Notes: generated by a model not told the origin, from the letters alone. A stretch of DNA of 64,000 nucleotides from Ophiosphaerella korrae (GCA_028456385.1 JALNQF010000059.1:62001-126000); one strand, 5' to 3'. Counted from the first letter of the stretch, positions 25,301 to 37,053 are shown. Program-made: numbers and translations.

Positions 25301-26391
25301 GCGTTCTCGCAACATTTCCGCTTACGCCCCGTCTCCAAAAAGCACTCGACTAGAAAAGATAAAGCACCGGATACCATGTACCGAACCAATTCCAGGTTGT
25401 ATTGTGTGCACATCACAGGCTGCCTCAATGAGGATCAAGTTTTCGATATATACTGCAACCACTTAATTTTCCAATTTCTGGTGTAAAAGAATCGGAGTTG
25501 TCATACACTGATCAAATACGACACTCTTGTACGGAAGGATTCGCTAAACTCTGTTTTTATATCCACCCTGCATGGTATATAACGCATGACTTGATTAGGT
25601 GCATATGCCACTAACAGTGCAAGTACGAAAAAGCTTAAACATTAACCTGATGGGTTTCAATTATTACATCCTCCACGACTCGGTAGCAAGTGATAACATC
25701 GAAACTCAAACACTGCTTGCGGGTCCACTTTTCTGTTTTAGGCGTCTTATTCATCGGTTTGAAAGTTATAGGGCACAAGACATTGTGTTTTTTTTATATC
25801 ACAGGGGTCATACCGAATAATACTCAATTGGGTGAAGCCAGAAAAACACTATACCCAATGGGATATGAGTTGGGCGCAAGAGCCTCACACAGTGAGGCTG
25901 CACGTACCCATGAGTAGTCGTCTCTCTCATCATGGGAACAGGTTGCAAACCTCCAAGGAGTACATACTTTAGCTTTGGTTATTGTTCAGCCGACTTCGCA
26001 CTATGGGCACTGCTCATACCTTGACGCCGGTCTCCACATCCGGTCACCCAAATCTCCGTCGATCATATCGCCCAAGCCCACCGCACCCTCGTGTTGGTGA
26101 CGGTTTGCCGGCACCAGAGTAGCCCAGTAACGGATATGGGTCGCAGTTGCGATGCTTTCTTGTGGAGCATGCATTTGGTTCAGGAATAGACACATGCAGG
26201 TGCTCGGGCTTCATCACCACGAACTTGAGCTTAGTTGCCATCATGAGATGGTGACTACAAAAGGGCGTCGTTATCCACACTGAAATCTCCAGAGCAGTCT
26301 TCAGCAACGCTCGCGACCAGTCCTTCATTACTCCTCTCTTCTAGTCAGTCTTTACAAATCACACTCGCTACTGTCGTCGACTCTATCGACC
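22318..26391. other. Long stretch without a convincing gene (about 4.1 kb)
   Basis: No open frame here has a domain I recognise. Two minus-strand frames, 24113-24394 and 23817-24092, follow each other closely and look more protein-like than the rest (for example TRDPSLVPSVTLLEFIHYYVMD). They lack a start, a proper connecting intron and a known family, so they may be remains of a decayed gene. A 38-bp tandem repeat lies at 23462-23544. The 3' part is the laccase promoter. Confidence 0.5.
23462..23544. repeat. Two tandem copies of a 38-bp unit
   Basis: Copies at 23462-23499 and 23507-23544 both begin gatct and end cacatgcta and are separated by 7 bases. Most differences between them are C/T or G/A exchanges. 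Confidence 0.75.
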
Positions 26392-28227
26392 ATGAAGTCG
26401 TTCTTTACGCTTGGAGCAGCCCTACTTGGGCTCTCCAACTCTCTGGCCAATGCAGCAGCCATTCAAGTTGAGCGTATGGGGATGTCTCGTTCAGCGGCAC
26501 CTCACTCTATCGAACAGCGTCAGAACACTGCACAGTGTAATGGTGTAGGTAATGGCCCTAATACCAGGCACTGTTGGACACCCGGTTTTAGTGAGTATTC
26601 CAGTATCTTTAGCGCATAATTTAACCTAACATCAACAGCTGCCGATACCAACATGTACCAGTCATGGCCTAATACAGGCCAGATTGTTTCTTACAATCTA
26701 AGAATCGAGAATACAACATGCAATCCTGATGGCGCTGGCTCCAGGGTCTGTATGCTCATCAATGGAAGGACTCCCGGACCTACAATCGTGGCAAATTGGG
26801 GAGATACGATTAGGGTTACGGTTCGCAACTTGCTTCAACATAACGGTACATCTATCCACTGGCACGGCTTCCGCATGTTGAACAAGAATGTTCAAGATGG
26901 TGCCAACGGTGTCACTGAGTGCGCCTTGGCCCCAGGCGATGTCAAAACTTATGAGTTCCAAGCTACTGAATATGGTACATCTTGGTATCACTCACATTTT
27001 TCTCATCAGTACGGCGATGGCGTTGTTGGTACAGTTCAGATCAACGGCCCTGCCACCGCCAACTACGATGTTGACCTTGGCGTCTTGCCGATGACCGATT
27101 GGTATTACATTACTGCCTATCAGGCAGCTCGCCGGGCAGCCACAGGTGGAGGAGGCCCCCCCCTTGGTGACAACATCCTGATCAACGGTACTGCCAAGAG
27201 CGCAACTGGAACAGGTGCATACAACAAGGTAACCATCCAGTCTGGAAAACGGTATCGTCTTCGCCTCATCAATACCTCCGTAGATGCCAATCTCCTTGTC
27301 AACCTCGATGGTCATCCCTTCCAAGTCATTGCTACAGATTTCGTGCCCGTGGTTCCTTACAACACTAGCTACGTGACCATTGGTATTGGCCAGCGTTACG
27401 ATGTCATCATTACAGCCGATCAGGCCGCTGGCAACTACTGGTTCCGTGCCAGTGCTAATGGAGCTTGCCAGTCGAGCATTGCGAAACCAGGTCTCGGCAT
27501 CTTCACTTATCAAGGCCAAACCGTTGCTGATCCAACCACTAATGCTCCTCCAAACCCACCAACTTCTTGCGTCGATCCAGCTACAACACCCAAAATTGTA
27601 CGAAACGTTGACAGCGCTACGTTTGCCGCTGAGTCGAAAACACTCCCCGTTGCCTTCGGTCCTGTCGCTGTCCAGAACAATCTTGTCCTGTGGACAGTCA
27701 ACGGTAGCTCCATAGTCATCGACCCTGGTTTCCCAACTGTAAAATATGTTGCACAGAACAACAACAGCTTTCCTGCCGCATACAATGTTATTGAGGTTGA
27801 CTCTAATGCCGCTACTAAATGGACCTTCTGGGTCATCCAACAAGCTAGTGGAGCCCCACCAATTGCTCATCCCATCCATCTCCACGGCCACGACGCTTTC
27901 ATCCTTGGTCAAGGTACTGGCCAATTCAGCGCTGCAAACAACCTCAATCAACTGAAATTCGACAATCCACCTCGCCGCGATGTCGCTCAGCTTCAAGGTG
28001 GTGGCTGGCTCGTTCTTGCATATCCTACCGATAATCCAGGCGCGTGGCTTATGCACTGCCACATTGCCTTCCACGTCGGCATGGGTCTCAGCGTCCAGTT
28101 CTTGGAGCGCAAGCAGAGCATCAACGTCCCAGCTGCTGGGTCTGAGTGGTGGCAGACTTGCGATAAGTGGGCCGCGTACAAGGCCGGCAACAATCATATC
28201 TACCCTCAAGATGACTCTGGCCTGTAG
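26392..28227 (+). CDS. Secreted laccase (multicopper oxidase)
   Basis: Exons 26392-26590 and 26639-28227 with a 48-bp intron give 595 residues. There is a signal peptide (residues 1 to about 22) and a probable propeptide ending near RQN. All four copper-binding regions are present: HWHG (about 140), WYHSH (about 182), HPIHLHGH (477-484) and HCHIAFHVGMG (from 539), so the type 1 and the trinuclear copper sites are complete. The protein ends DDSGL, the ascomycete laccase C-terminal plug normally processed after that motif. It oxidises phenols outside the cell with reduction of oxygen to water; roles in lignin, melanin or phenolic detoxification are possible. The start is fixed by the signal peptide. 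Confidence 0.94.
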
Positions 28228-29081
28228 AAGAGCTAACCTCCATTGAACGCGACTCATGGCCATTTGGCCTCAGCAGCCAATACCAGGAAATGAATAAGCG
28301 ATTCCAGTACGAGAATGACGATGGTTGGTTCAGATTTCTTTCCATGATGATGGTTGATGTATTTTCTTTCCACGGTCACTCATTTACATTCCTACGCTCA
28401 TTTATGCATCGTTTTCTTTTCTAAGTACATATCTTTAGTCTTCTTCTTCCACTGGCTTTTACCCATTTTCGAGTACTTGTGCATACTTGTCCTCTCTTCT
28501 TGTAAATAGTTCACAATTTGACCAGTCGCATTTTTGCTGAGCATAACTGAGCCTGCACGTACTCATCCTGTCACTTCCGAGAGTTCCGCGAACTGATTCG
28601 CCAATGCCAACGTTCTGCACATGTTCGGTGATTTGGTGGTCAACTGAGACAAGCATTACCACACTTGGTCCAATCACCGCGCTGCTGCTAAATTGTGGGG
28701 ACGTAACGAGTGGGGCATAATCCTGGTCTTCAATCACATCTGGCAACGGACATCCACATTCCTGGGTAAGAGTTGTTGGTGTCGGGGTCCCGCTTGCGGG
28801 GTCGCTAAGGACGAGATATAGCCAGCCATTGACACTATCTGACCAAGCCGTGGCGGGAAAGCTTTCGACGAATGATGTACCTCGGATGCATACCATGTGC
28901 CCACGGCCTTACGCTTGATCAAGGGAGGTAGTAAGATATGGAGGAAAAGAGCTTGGTGAAGTGCGGGGTGAGTGTGCTTGACTCCAACTTAGACAGAGTA
29001 CTTACAATGTTAAAACCTGGGTTGTGCCGTCCCTGCTCGTGTCCGAGTATTATTTCGATCTTTACAGGGCTCTGAAACAAA
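28228..29081. other. Intergenic
   Basis: Laccase 3' flank and promoter of the GPR1/ATO-family gene. A 145-codon minus-strand frame (28459-28896) has no recognisable family, signal or intron evidence and is not called. Confidence 0.55.
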
Positions 29082-30134
29082 ATGGCAACAACAACAACAA
29101 CACAACCAACTACTGAGCCAATCGTTCGTGATGATGATGTCGACCACATCGAGAAGAAGGCGCCACTCGCGCACACCACGACCAATATATCTCTAAGCCC
29201 AGAGCTATTTGAGAAGCTTTATCTGTCTCCAAAGGTGCCACATGCAAGTGAGAATGTAGCCAGGTTTGCGAATGCGACTCCGTTAGGATTTCTTGGGTAA
29301 ATCTTCCCGTCCGGTATTGTTTTCACTGTGTTAATATACAATCAGCTTTGTTATCTCGACCGCAACCTTTGCGATGGTTCTTATGGGATGGGGTGGAGCG
29401 TCAGGTCTTCCTGCTGTTGTGTTAGTAACTTTTTCTGCCGTTCATCACGTATTTGTTGCTAATGTTCATAGGGGCATATTCTTCTTTACTGGCCCAGTAC
29501 TTCTTCTCCTCGCCACAATCTTTCTGTGGATCCAGGCCCAATTTTTTCCAATGATGGTACGTTGATGCATCCGATATTGTGAGTAAGTGTTTAATCATAC
29601 GATAGGTGTGCGGACTGTTTAGCGTATTTTGGCTCTCCTTCGGAATGTTGCAACTTCCTACCCTTGGTCTTGCAGCCGCATACTCGCCCACTGGAAATGC
29701 TGCTGCTGGCGCTGTCTCCAAGGAGATGAATGCTGTCATTGCACTCTACCTCCTGGTATGGGGTTTTGCGCTAGGGACATTCTGGCTGTTCACAATCAGG
29801 ATCAATATAGTCTTCGCAGGCATCTTCGGCTTTGTGACTCTTGGTAGTTGGGTCTTAAGTGGTGCATATTGGGCATTGAGCACCGGGAAGTTTGCCAAAG
29901 CGCTGCGATTACAAAAGGCAAGTTATGCGGTGAGATATTGCTCAACATGCTAACATATAGTAGGCTGGGGGAGCATTGCTCTTCATAGTCGCACTATTGG
30001 GGTGGTATATGCTTTTCGTTATTATGGCAGCCGAGATGCGTTGGTCTGTCTCGCTTCCTGTAGGAGACTTAAGTCACTACTGGAGCAAGACGGATGTTGA
30101 GCTTGCGGCAATGGAAAATGAAAAAAGAGATTAG
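29082..30134 (+). CDS. GPR1/FUN34/YaaH (ATO) family membrane protein
   Basis: Exons 29082-29296, 29346-29420, 29472-29556, 29606-29917 and 29964-30134 give 285 residues. A charged N-terminal tail of about 65 residues is followed by the family entry motif (NATPLGFLGF, here with Thr where Pro is usual) and six hydrophobic helices. The fourth exon carries FWLSFGMLQLPTLG. The family moves acetate or related small carboxylates and ammonium across the plasma membrane. Intron 4 has a GC-AG boundary (AAG/GCAAGT, 46 bp). The only GT alternative, at 29930, would leave a 34-bp intron, too short for fungi, and would insert four extra residues. The other introns are GT-AG (49-51 bp). Confidence 0.88.
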
Positions 30135-31045
30135 TAGTTCAGAATTTTGTGAGCGTATTAAACAGAATCACTGGAATGATGTAGAGTATACATGACTTGT
30201 GTTTATCCTCTAGTGTAGTCGCGTAATAATGTGTCTAAGTGAATGTCTAGCACAGCTTTCTATACCATATTATATATTGTGGCATCGTAGGATGCTCATA
30301 GAAGTAGGGGGCAGGTGGCGACCCGCAGTCGGCGAGATGGGTTGGAATATATGGCTTGAGTAGCTACATAACGAGTTGGTGTCGGTGGCTATCTACTCTA
30401 TCCAATCTCCCTCGCAGAGCCGCAATGCTGACCTAAGCCTTCCCGATCACGTGCGGTTCTACTACACCACAATGTATACCTTAATAGTGTGCATATTACT
30501 GTATATAAAAGCCGTAGAATTTTGACTTACAAAACGTAGCTAAATATCTTCTCACTATAACTAGAAAAAAATGCGATGTGGGAGATATAGTGTTGCGGAG
30601 AGAGCGGTAAGCGCCGGGATAGACAAACGTCTATCTCAAGCCTCAGAGAGCCTCAAGTACCGAGAGCTCGGTAAGCGAAGCTCTTAATCACCGAGAACTC
30701 GGTTATCGGAGCTCTCAGTATAAGAGCTCTACTAAAATGATAGCTAGCAGAATCAATAGATCTTTTCAATCTGCAACGAGCTACTCTGCAACATATAGGG
30801 TAATGCACTCAATTATAAGATGGCAGCCATGCTCTACTACACTAGCCAGAATTCAGTAACTTGATGCTGACCATCTATACGTAGCTCTTATGTGTATAAT
30901 CGCCCCGAAAAAAAAAGTAAAGTCGAGTCTCAGCGAGGTGAGTAAATGTCCGTCACGAAAAGTTGTGTTACTCTTTTGATCTAAGAACTTTGATTCTCAC
31001 TATTGCTGCAGGCTACTCGCAAAGATGCTTCTGATGTAGCTATTT
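30135..31045. other. Intergenic with a cluster of small hairpins
   Basis: Convergent 3' flanks. At 30620-30730 several short inverted repeats built around GAGCTC-like words occur (see separate entry). No coding frame. Confidence 0.6.
30620..30730. repeat. Cluster of short palindromes
   Basis: TAGAC-4-GTCTA at 30620-30633, TACCGAG-2-CTCGGTA at 30658-30673 and ACCGAG-2-CTCGGT at 30690-30703, followed by further gagctc words to 30730. The repeated palindromic core suggests a hairpin-forming mini-repeat rather than chance. Confidence 0.6.
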
Positions 31046-32834
31046 TTACCCTCTCGCCTCATTTGCATTTTCGATGCCTGTTCTGTGTTCTATGTGGATC
31101 TTACTCAAGACTTGCTTCGAGACAAAAGCACTTGCGATAACTGCGCAGGCACCCATGCAAGTGCATAGTATCCAAATTCCTCTTAAAGACTCTGCAAAAG
31201 ACTTCCTTATAGCGTATTGATGCTGCTGGTGTGATATTTTGTGCACTAGTAAAGCATTTGCAGCTGCAGATGATCCAGAAAATGTTTTCACCAGGTCTTC
31301 AGGTAATCCTTGTTGGAGTAGACTGTATCTGTGGGATTCCATTCCACTTGAAAAAATAGCATGTCCAACGATAATAGCAACGCTCATTGATAAATTGCGA
31401 AACAATCCAAGAGTAGCTGTTGCAGAGGCGGTCTTGTGTGGAGGCACAAGCGCTTGGAGTGCGATGAGAGGAGGTTGAAAAAGGAGCCCTGCTCCCGTAG
31501 CCGCCACAACTTGGAACACAATAATGACAATGTGTGAAGATGCCATATTCAGGTGGATGTACAATCCATTGCCAAGAGCTAACAGTACAACACCAGTCCA
31601 GATGAGTTCGAGATATCGTCCAGTCTTGTGAACAAAGATACCGGCAATAGCCGCGACAACTGCTTGAGTCAGAGTGATCGGTATGATGCGATATCCGGAT
31701 TCTAGAGGCGCAGCGCCTTTGACGGCTTGAAAGTATAACGGAAGGTAATATTCGACAGAGAAAACCGCCTGTAGATCGCAAGTTGTCAACGAAACATCCA
31801 GTTTTGCGTACTGAAAAGGCAGAGAATGAGCGACAAACTTATCCAATCATGCGCAAATCCAATGACAAGAATTGCCACGTTAGACAGCGTTTCAAAAACA
31901 TCCATAGGTAAAAGGGGAAATCGAGCCTTTCTCTCGCACAGGATAAAGACAGCAGCCATTAGAACTCCAACGATGAGGAGGCAAACAATTAATGGCGAGC
32001 CCCAATGAAATAGGTGGCCCCCAAAGTTCAGTCCTAGTAGAAGTGTGATTATGAATGCGAGTAGAGAGAAGCATCCATACCAATCTATAGCCTGTAGTCC
32101 GACCATAATTTTAGTCTTCGGATTATGGACGTCGAGGAATGCCCATAATACGCAAAATACGATGAAGCAGATGGGCAAATTTATCCAAAAAATCCAACGC
32201 CATGATACATACTCTGCAAAGGTACCTCCTACGAGTGGACCGATACCACCAGCTGTTGCCCACATCAGCTGTAACAAGCCCAGATAAAATGTCCTAGCTC
32301 GCATGCTGAACATGTCTGAGATTGTAGCGTAAACGATTTGTATCAAACCTCCACCAGCAACTCCTTGGAAAGCTCGGCCGATGATAAGCATCTGCATATT
32401 TTTCGAAACCGCGCAGAGGGTTGAGACTGCAAAATAAAGCGCAACAGCAGTAAGCAAAATATGCTTCCTACCCCAGATATCGGACAACTTAGACCATATC
32501 GGAGCTGCAATAGCACCTGCTAGAAGATAGGCAGCGCCAATCCAGGCATATCCCGATGCGGATTTGAGGTCTTCACTGATTGTCGGAATGGCCGTTCCTA
32601 CCACGGTCTGATTGAGGGCAGAAATGAGTACGGTAGCCTAGTCATGGCTTTTAGTGAAAATTTTGAAGATTGTACGGCTAGAATACGCACACAAAGCCCA
32701 GCCATTATCGCGAACGTTCGAACTCGGCTACGTGAAGAACCTTCTATATTGTGTTGATAGTCACAATCCAATGCCTCAAGAGTCGGAACATCCCGAGGAC
32801 GAGGGTTCGACGCGGCAGCCGTGAGATTTCCCAT
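31046..32834 (-). CDS. MFS drug:H+ antiporter (DHA2-like), abnormal intron 2
   Basis: Exons 32691-32834, 31843-32637 and 31046-31768 give 553 residues with about 14 helices. Family signs are LNQTVVGTAIPTI in helix 1, the loop-2 motif KLSDIWGRKHIL, the GRAFQGVAGGG segment, and GGIGPLVGGTFAEYVSWRWIFWINLP (antiporter motif C region). Such proteins export toxic compounds or secondary metabolites. Intron 1 (53 bp) is normal. Intron 2 (31769-31842, 74 bp) must be removed to join GFAHDW to AVFSVEYYLPLYFQAV in phase, but its 5' end reads ATAAGT instead of GTAAGT. If it is not spliced, the protein stops after about 330 residues. The start is the ATG at 32834. Confidence 0.8.
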
Positions 32835-33822
32835 CGTGGTCCTTGCCGGTACTACTAAGCTTGAGGTATCGAACACAAGGGATTGGCGAATAGGAGAAAA
32901 GTTTTCTCAAACGGTGATATCTAGTGCCGTATATACCACAAAGAAAACAAACGATGTGTTGACTACAAGCAGGTTCCCGTGAGCAAATCTGAAAATGTGA
33001 CAGAATTAAAGCAAGTGAGTCAATCAACACTTCCGAGGTTGTCCCAATAGGTTACCTTGGTAGGCGATCCTTGTGCAGGGTAATTTGGCAATGTAACGCT
33101 TACTTATTGCTGCTTAGGTTTTTACTTTTTGCCGTAACCCCAAGAATAATTACACTTGAATTACGCTGGATGCCGTTTATGCAATGGCGAAACCAAAGGC
33201 GCATACTGTATTAGCCCAGGTGTTATCTTACAAGCTTAACCCGGATGCAGTCCATATAGAAATGAGAAAGATATAGTTAGCCATGGCCAGAATGTCATAA
33301 GGTATTTTGATTTCGATATTTACATAACTCTTCAACTACCCCGCAGTTATTGCCTAACTTAGCTAATGACCGATGAGTCAAATTTGCTCTAGAGAGAGGT
33401 ACAACGCTAACTTAGACCGACATTACCAGAGCCTTTGCTTATACCTAAGCAAGTTGTACCTTTATATACAAGGCTTGGTTTTGCGAACTAGTAACAAATC
33501 TATTCTCAGTTGAATATTCAAATATTGGCTAGGTAGTAATTAACAAACTCTGAAATAAAATTTCTACCTATTGCATTCAACGCCAACGCAACATTGCGAT
33601 GCTCAGAGATTATTACTGATATTTCGATAAAGTTTATTTGTTTCCAAGGGTTCATAGCGGTGATAGCTCTGGGAGAGCATGTGCTGTATCTCCGTACTTA
33701 AGTCCGGCTTGAGAAACACGTCATTACGCCTAGTTGGTTTATAATCAGTCAACCTGTACACGAATACAAAGGTACTGACTGCTACATCCCCAACCTAGCC
33801 ATTGCAGTTCATTATAGATAAG
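32835..33822. promoter_or_regulatory. Shared divergent promoter region
   Basis: About 1 kb separates the drug transporter (minus) from the mitochondrial-carrier-like gene (plus); both are transcribed outward from it. It is AT-rich toward the centre. I see no coding frame and no certain regulator site. Confidence 0.5.
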
Positions 33823-35050
33823 ATGGCATCTGATCACGACAGAGAAGGCAGTTTAGCCCCACACGAGAGGACACCGTTGCTCGCAAACGACGCGCAACGC
33901 GACCCGGATGCACGTTCGGAAGACAGCAATTCATCAATTGAATCACAAAAGAATGTTTCTCGGAATCGGCAGTATGCTTGGAGAGGTTTCTGGGTTTTGA
34001 CTGGAATATTACTGATAGCAGTATTTGTGAAAGGGTGGATAGACGCGGACGATGTCAATGTGAGTATCTCAGGTTTCCCAATGTGCATGTCGCGAATTAA
34101 TCACAAGACACTATTTTAGTTTGATCTTAAAGGCGCGTTGAAACGCGCGTTAGGTGGTGGCTTAAGTGGTGCCGCTGCAATGGTGCTACAGGTTCTGCTA
34201 TTGATGCCCATACGCACGATTATGAATTATCAATATCGCCACGGTACACCGTTGTCAGTTGCGACGAAATCCCTTTACGAAGATGGCGGGCTTGGAAGAT
34301 ACTACCAGGGCATTGGCGCTGCGCTCATTCAAGGTGAATAACACCACCCTTGTCTTAACTAGGCTCTCTGCTCTTCATCGATGGCTGACTTGAATACTAG
34401 GCCCTGTTGCGCGCTTCGGCGATACCGCAGCTAATGCTGGAATCCTCGCCTTGCTCAAGTCCAATGGATATTTGAAGCAATTACCGTCACCGATCCAAAC
34501 TGTCTTTGCTTCCTGCTGTGCTGCGGCGTTTCGAATGATTCTTATGCCCATCGACACACTAAAAACCACCCTTCAGGCTCAAGGTCCTCGTGGATACTCG
34601 CTGCTTCGGCTACGCATTCAAACTGATGGGATTGGAAGTTTGTGGTGGGGTGCTTTCGCTACTGCGGCTGCGACCTTCGTCGGACACTACCCTTGGTTCG
34701 CAGTATACAATCTTCTCTCCGAAACCATCGCTGAGCCACCCAAGGATCAGATAGGGTGGTGGCTACTTCGAGCAGCATTCATTGGGTTCTGTGCGTCTAT
34801 CGCATCAGATACAATTTCAAACTCGCTGCGAGTTGTGAAGACATACCGCCAAGTTAATGATACAAGAATATCATATACTGAAGCAGCAAGAAAAGTCATA
34901 CGACAAGATGGTAGATTAGGACTATTTGGACGCGGCCTGAAAACTAGAATTCTCGCAAACGGGTTACAAGGAATCATGTTCTCGGTTTTGTGGAAGCTGT
35001 TTTTGAGAATCTGGGAGGAGAAGACAAAGGACAGTAAACAAGGCCAATGA
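33823..35050 (+). CDS. Mitochondrial-carrier-family-like protein with N-terminal anchor
   Basis: Exons 33823-34059, 34120-34333 and 34401-35050 give 366 residues. The polar N-terminal 55 residues contain an acidic-leucine-like ERTPLLAND stretch, followed by a hydrophobic helix (about 57-75) and then a solute-carrier body with three repeats. The carrier signature is canonical only in repeat 2 (PIDTLKTTLQ). Repeat 1 reads PIRTIMNY, and repeat 3 lacks the proline (SDTISNSLRVVK). This degenerate pattern with an extra N-terminal helix is seen in a fungal subgroup whose organelle and substrate are not settled; the ERTPLL motif would fit vacuolar sorting, which is inference. Introns are 60 and 67 bp, GT-AG. 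Confidence 0.78.
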
Positions 35051-35832
35051 TGGTTTTGTAAGATTGGGGTATCGAAATGGTCAAATGGAAAATTCTGGAG
35101 GCCTCGTCACGAAAATTTCTGCTATCTGCTTACAACTTTGTTGTACTGTGATTGCAACGCGGAACAGCTTCGGTAGCCTTCTAACTACTGTAGGTACGAT
35201 TAGAGCAACACATAACCAAACACTTCACAATGGTCTACTCGGACTAAAAACCCTTCTGATGTGACCGTGAAGCAATGTAAGGTTTCGAAAAGATAGTTTT
35301 CGTTCGTGAACAGAAAGCGTTGCTTCGAGAACCGACCCTGATGTTGTGAAATGCTCGTTGTATATACCATGCGTAAGTTAGTGAGTATAATGAAGCCTGA
35401 TTGGCCTCAATTAGCTCTTCCCGGTTTTTTAGTTCATACAGAGCGTTCCGAGGTTACAAAAATTCTTAAACTGGTCTAGATTCCCCCAAAAAGTCGGAGA
35501 GCGAGTGTTTCTTCAACTTCACTGAGCGAACGCTCGCTGCACGAGATGTTACCGAAGATGAGCAGAGCCCGCACAATCAGCTCTGGACTGCCACGATTCC
35601 CAAGAAAGATATTATGACGGATGGTGGCTTGTAACAACCGGTTGGAAAGTACTTTGAGCCAATAGGTTATCTCAAGGCTGCTGCGCTGGGAAGCTTCTGT
35701 GAGATTGGGCGTGATGCCAGAGAACTATACTTTTTAAAGAGTAACATTGGAAAAAGACAAGCGAAAGAAATCACTTTGGAGGTTCCTAATTAACTAAATC
35801 TTGACGGCCTGCTTGAGGCCAACATGATTGCT
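35051..35832. other. Intergenic
   Basis: About 0.8 kb between the carrier-like gene and the broken DsbA-like gene, whose transcripts would converge here. No coding frame is supported. Confidence 0.55.
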
Positions 35833-36565
35833 TTAACAAACCTCTTTGACCACTTGTTTAAGAACCTTTTCGTACTCTTCCACACTTTTTGCGCCAATAA
35901 GAGTGAAATCCCTTCTCTTTTCTTCAAAAACAACATACGGCACACTATCCACCGCATTACCTACCTGTTCACAAATCGCCGTTTTTGTCTCTTGGGATTC
36001 TTCATGATTATCCTCAATTAACGCCTTTGCCTCCTGTTCTGTCAAGCCGCCAGCAGTGCAAACCTTCAGCAACGTTTCTGGGCTTGCCGGGTGCGCACGC
36101 TGGGTATGATACAGATCATACAACGTTTCAAGTCCCTTCAGCGCTTGGCTTAGTGGCTTATTATTTTGTAGATATTGAAGGATAGGATGAGCGTGGAACA
36201 TATTCGCAATCATGCCGCCTTCAAAATCAAATTCAACGCCATCGACGCGTCCAAGATCAGTCATGTAGCTGATATACATTTGCATCCTTTCTTTACTACC
36301 TTTGTATCTTTCTTGTACTATTCGTACTTATCCTCCCCGTTAAAGCTGAAGTCGGGATAGAGCTGGTAGGGTGCGAGCTTCAGCGTAAAAGTCACAGGCG
36401 AGTCCTGATTCGCCAAGGTCCATGATGAGAGGGTTTTTTTGAGGCGAATGAAGCTGAGGTATGTCCTGCATACACGTCAAGGAATATAATGATGACAATT
36501 AATCAATGGTGGTACCAGGAGCATATTGTATCAAGGGTGAATGTTATTGTTGAGTCGTACACCAT
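35833..36565 (-). pseudogene. Broken DsbA/FrnE-like thioredoxin-fold oxidoreductase
   Basis: Exon 1 (36516-36565) and the following exon (from 36465, after a 50-bp GT-AG intron) encode the start of a FrnE-type DsbA protein. TLDTICSW is the active-site strand, followed by TYLSFIRLKK and LAPYQLYPDFSF. At 36318-36320 the frame hits TAG where the family has Trp. Within the next 20 bases the reading frame shifts, and the rest (from about 36290 down to 35833) continues as MQMYISYMTDLG, then GMIANMFHAHPILQYLQ and a C-terminal SVPYVVFEEKRRDFTLIGA. Both lesions lie in one short segment, which is why I call a pseudogene. A 28-base removal between them would bridge the frames but is too short for an intron. 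The two halves are otherwise well preserved. Confidence 0.78.
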
Positions 36566-37053
36566 AGCGAGTTGTGATGTAGTAAGTGCTCCTGTAAGGT
36601 AAAAAATGTCAAAAGTCAGGATACCAAAGGAATTCAAATAAATGACTGGGAGGATTGGATGTTTTAGGCAAGAATGGGAACAACGCACCAAGATAAACAA
36701 CTTTAGAAGCATCCATGTCTCCGACGCACGTCATGCGAGGCGTTCCCCGATCAAGCTCCGCTGGCGGCACACTAAAGGTTGGGCTTCGCAAATCGCTAAG
36801 TTGAAGCACAAGATGAGAACAGGGAGAGAAAGATATTGGATTGGCCAAGATTATCATCAAGGCTAGGAAAGATTCTGTCAAAAATTTATGATTTGAATAT
36901 AGCCCATACAGTAAACGCCATGATGCTTGGAGTATGAACGGGTTGACTCTAATATTCCACGAATTCATACACCATGAACAGGCAAATTTGTGAAGAATAA
37001 TAATTCTAGGCGCCCCCGTGCTCTTAGATGTACAACAGGGAACTGGCACAGCT
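36566..37053. other. Intergenic
   Basis: Between the broken DsbA-like gene and the 3' end of RVS167. The 146-codon minus-strand frame (36609-37049) has no recognisable domain and lies where the RVS167 3' untranslated region is expected. Confidence 0.55.

Noticed and set aside
25089..25466. 125-codon plus-strand frame upstream of the laccase
   Set aside because: Low-information Ser/Arg-rich sequence without homology that I can recognise; probably promoter-side DNA.
26992..28263. 423-codon antisense frame across the laccase
   Set aside because: It mirrors the coding strand of a clear laccase; long antisense frames are common opposite GC-rich coding sequence.
28459..28896. 145-codon minus-strand open frame between laccase and the GPR1/ATO-family gene
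   Set aside because: No domain, signal peptide or intron logic; it covers the expected laccase 3' region and the neighbouring promoter.
29918..29963. Use of the GT donor at 29930 for intron 4 of the GPR1/ATO-family gene
   Set aside because: It would make a 34-bp intron, below the fungal minimum, and add residues not typical of the family.
36609..37049. 146-codon minus-strand frame after RVS167
   Set aside because: It lies in the expected 3' untranslated region; no conserved motif.
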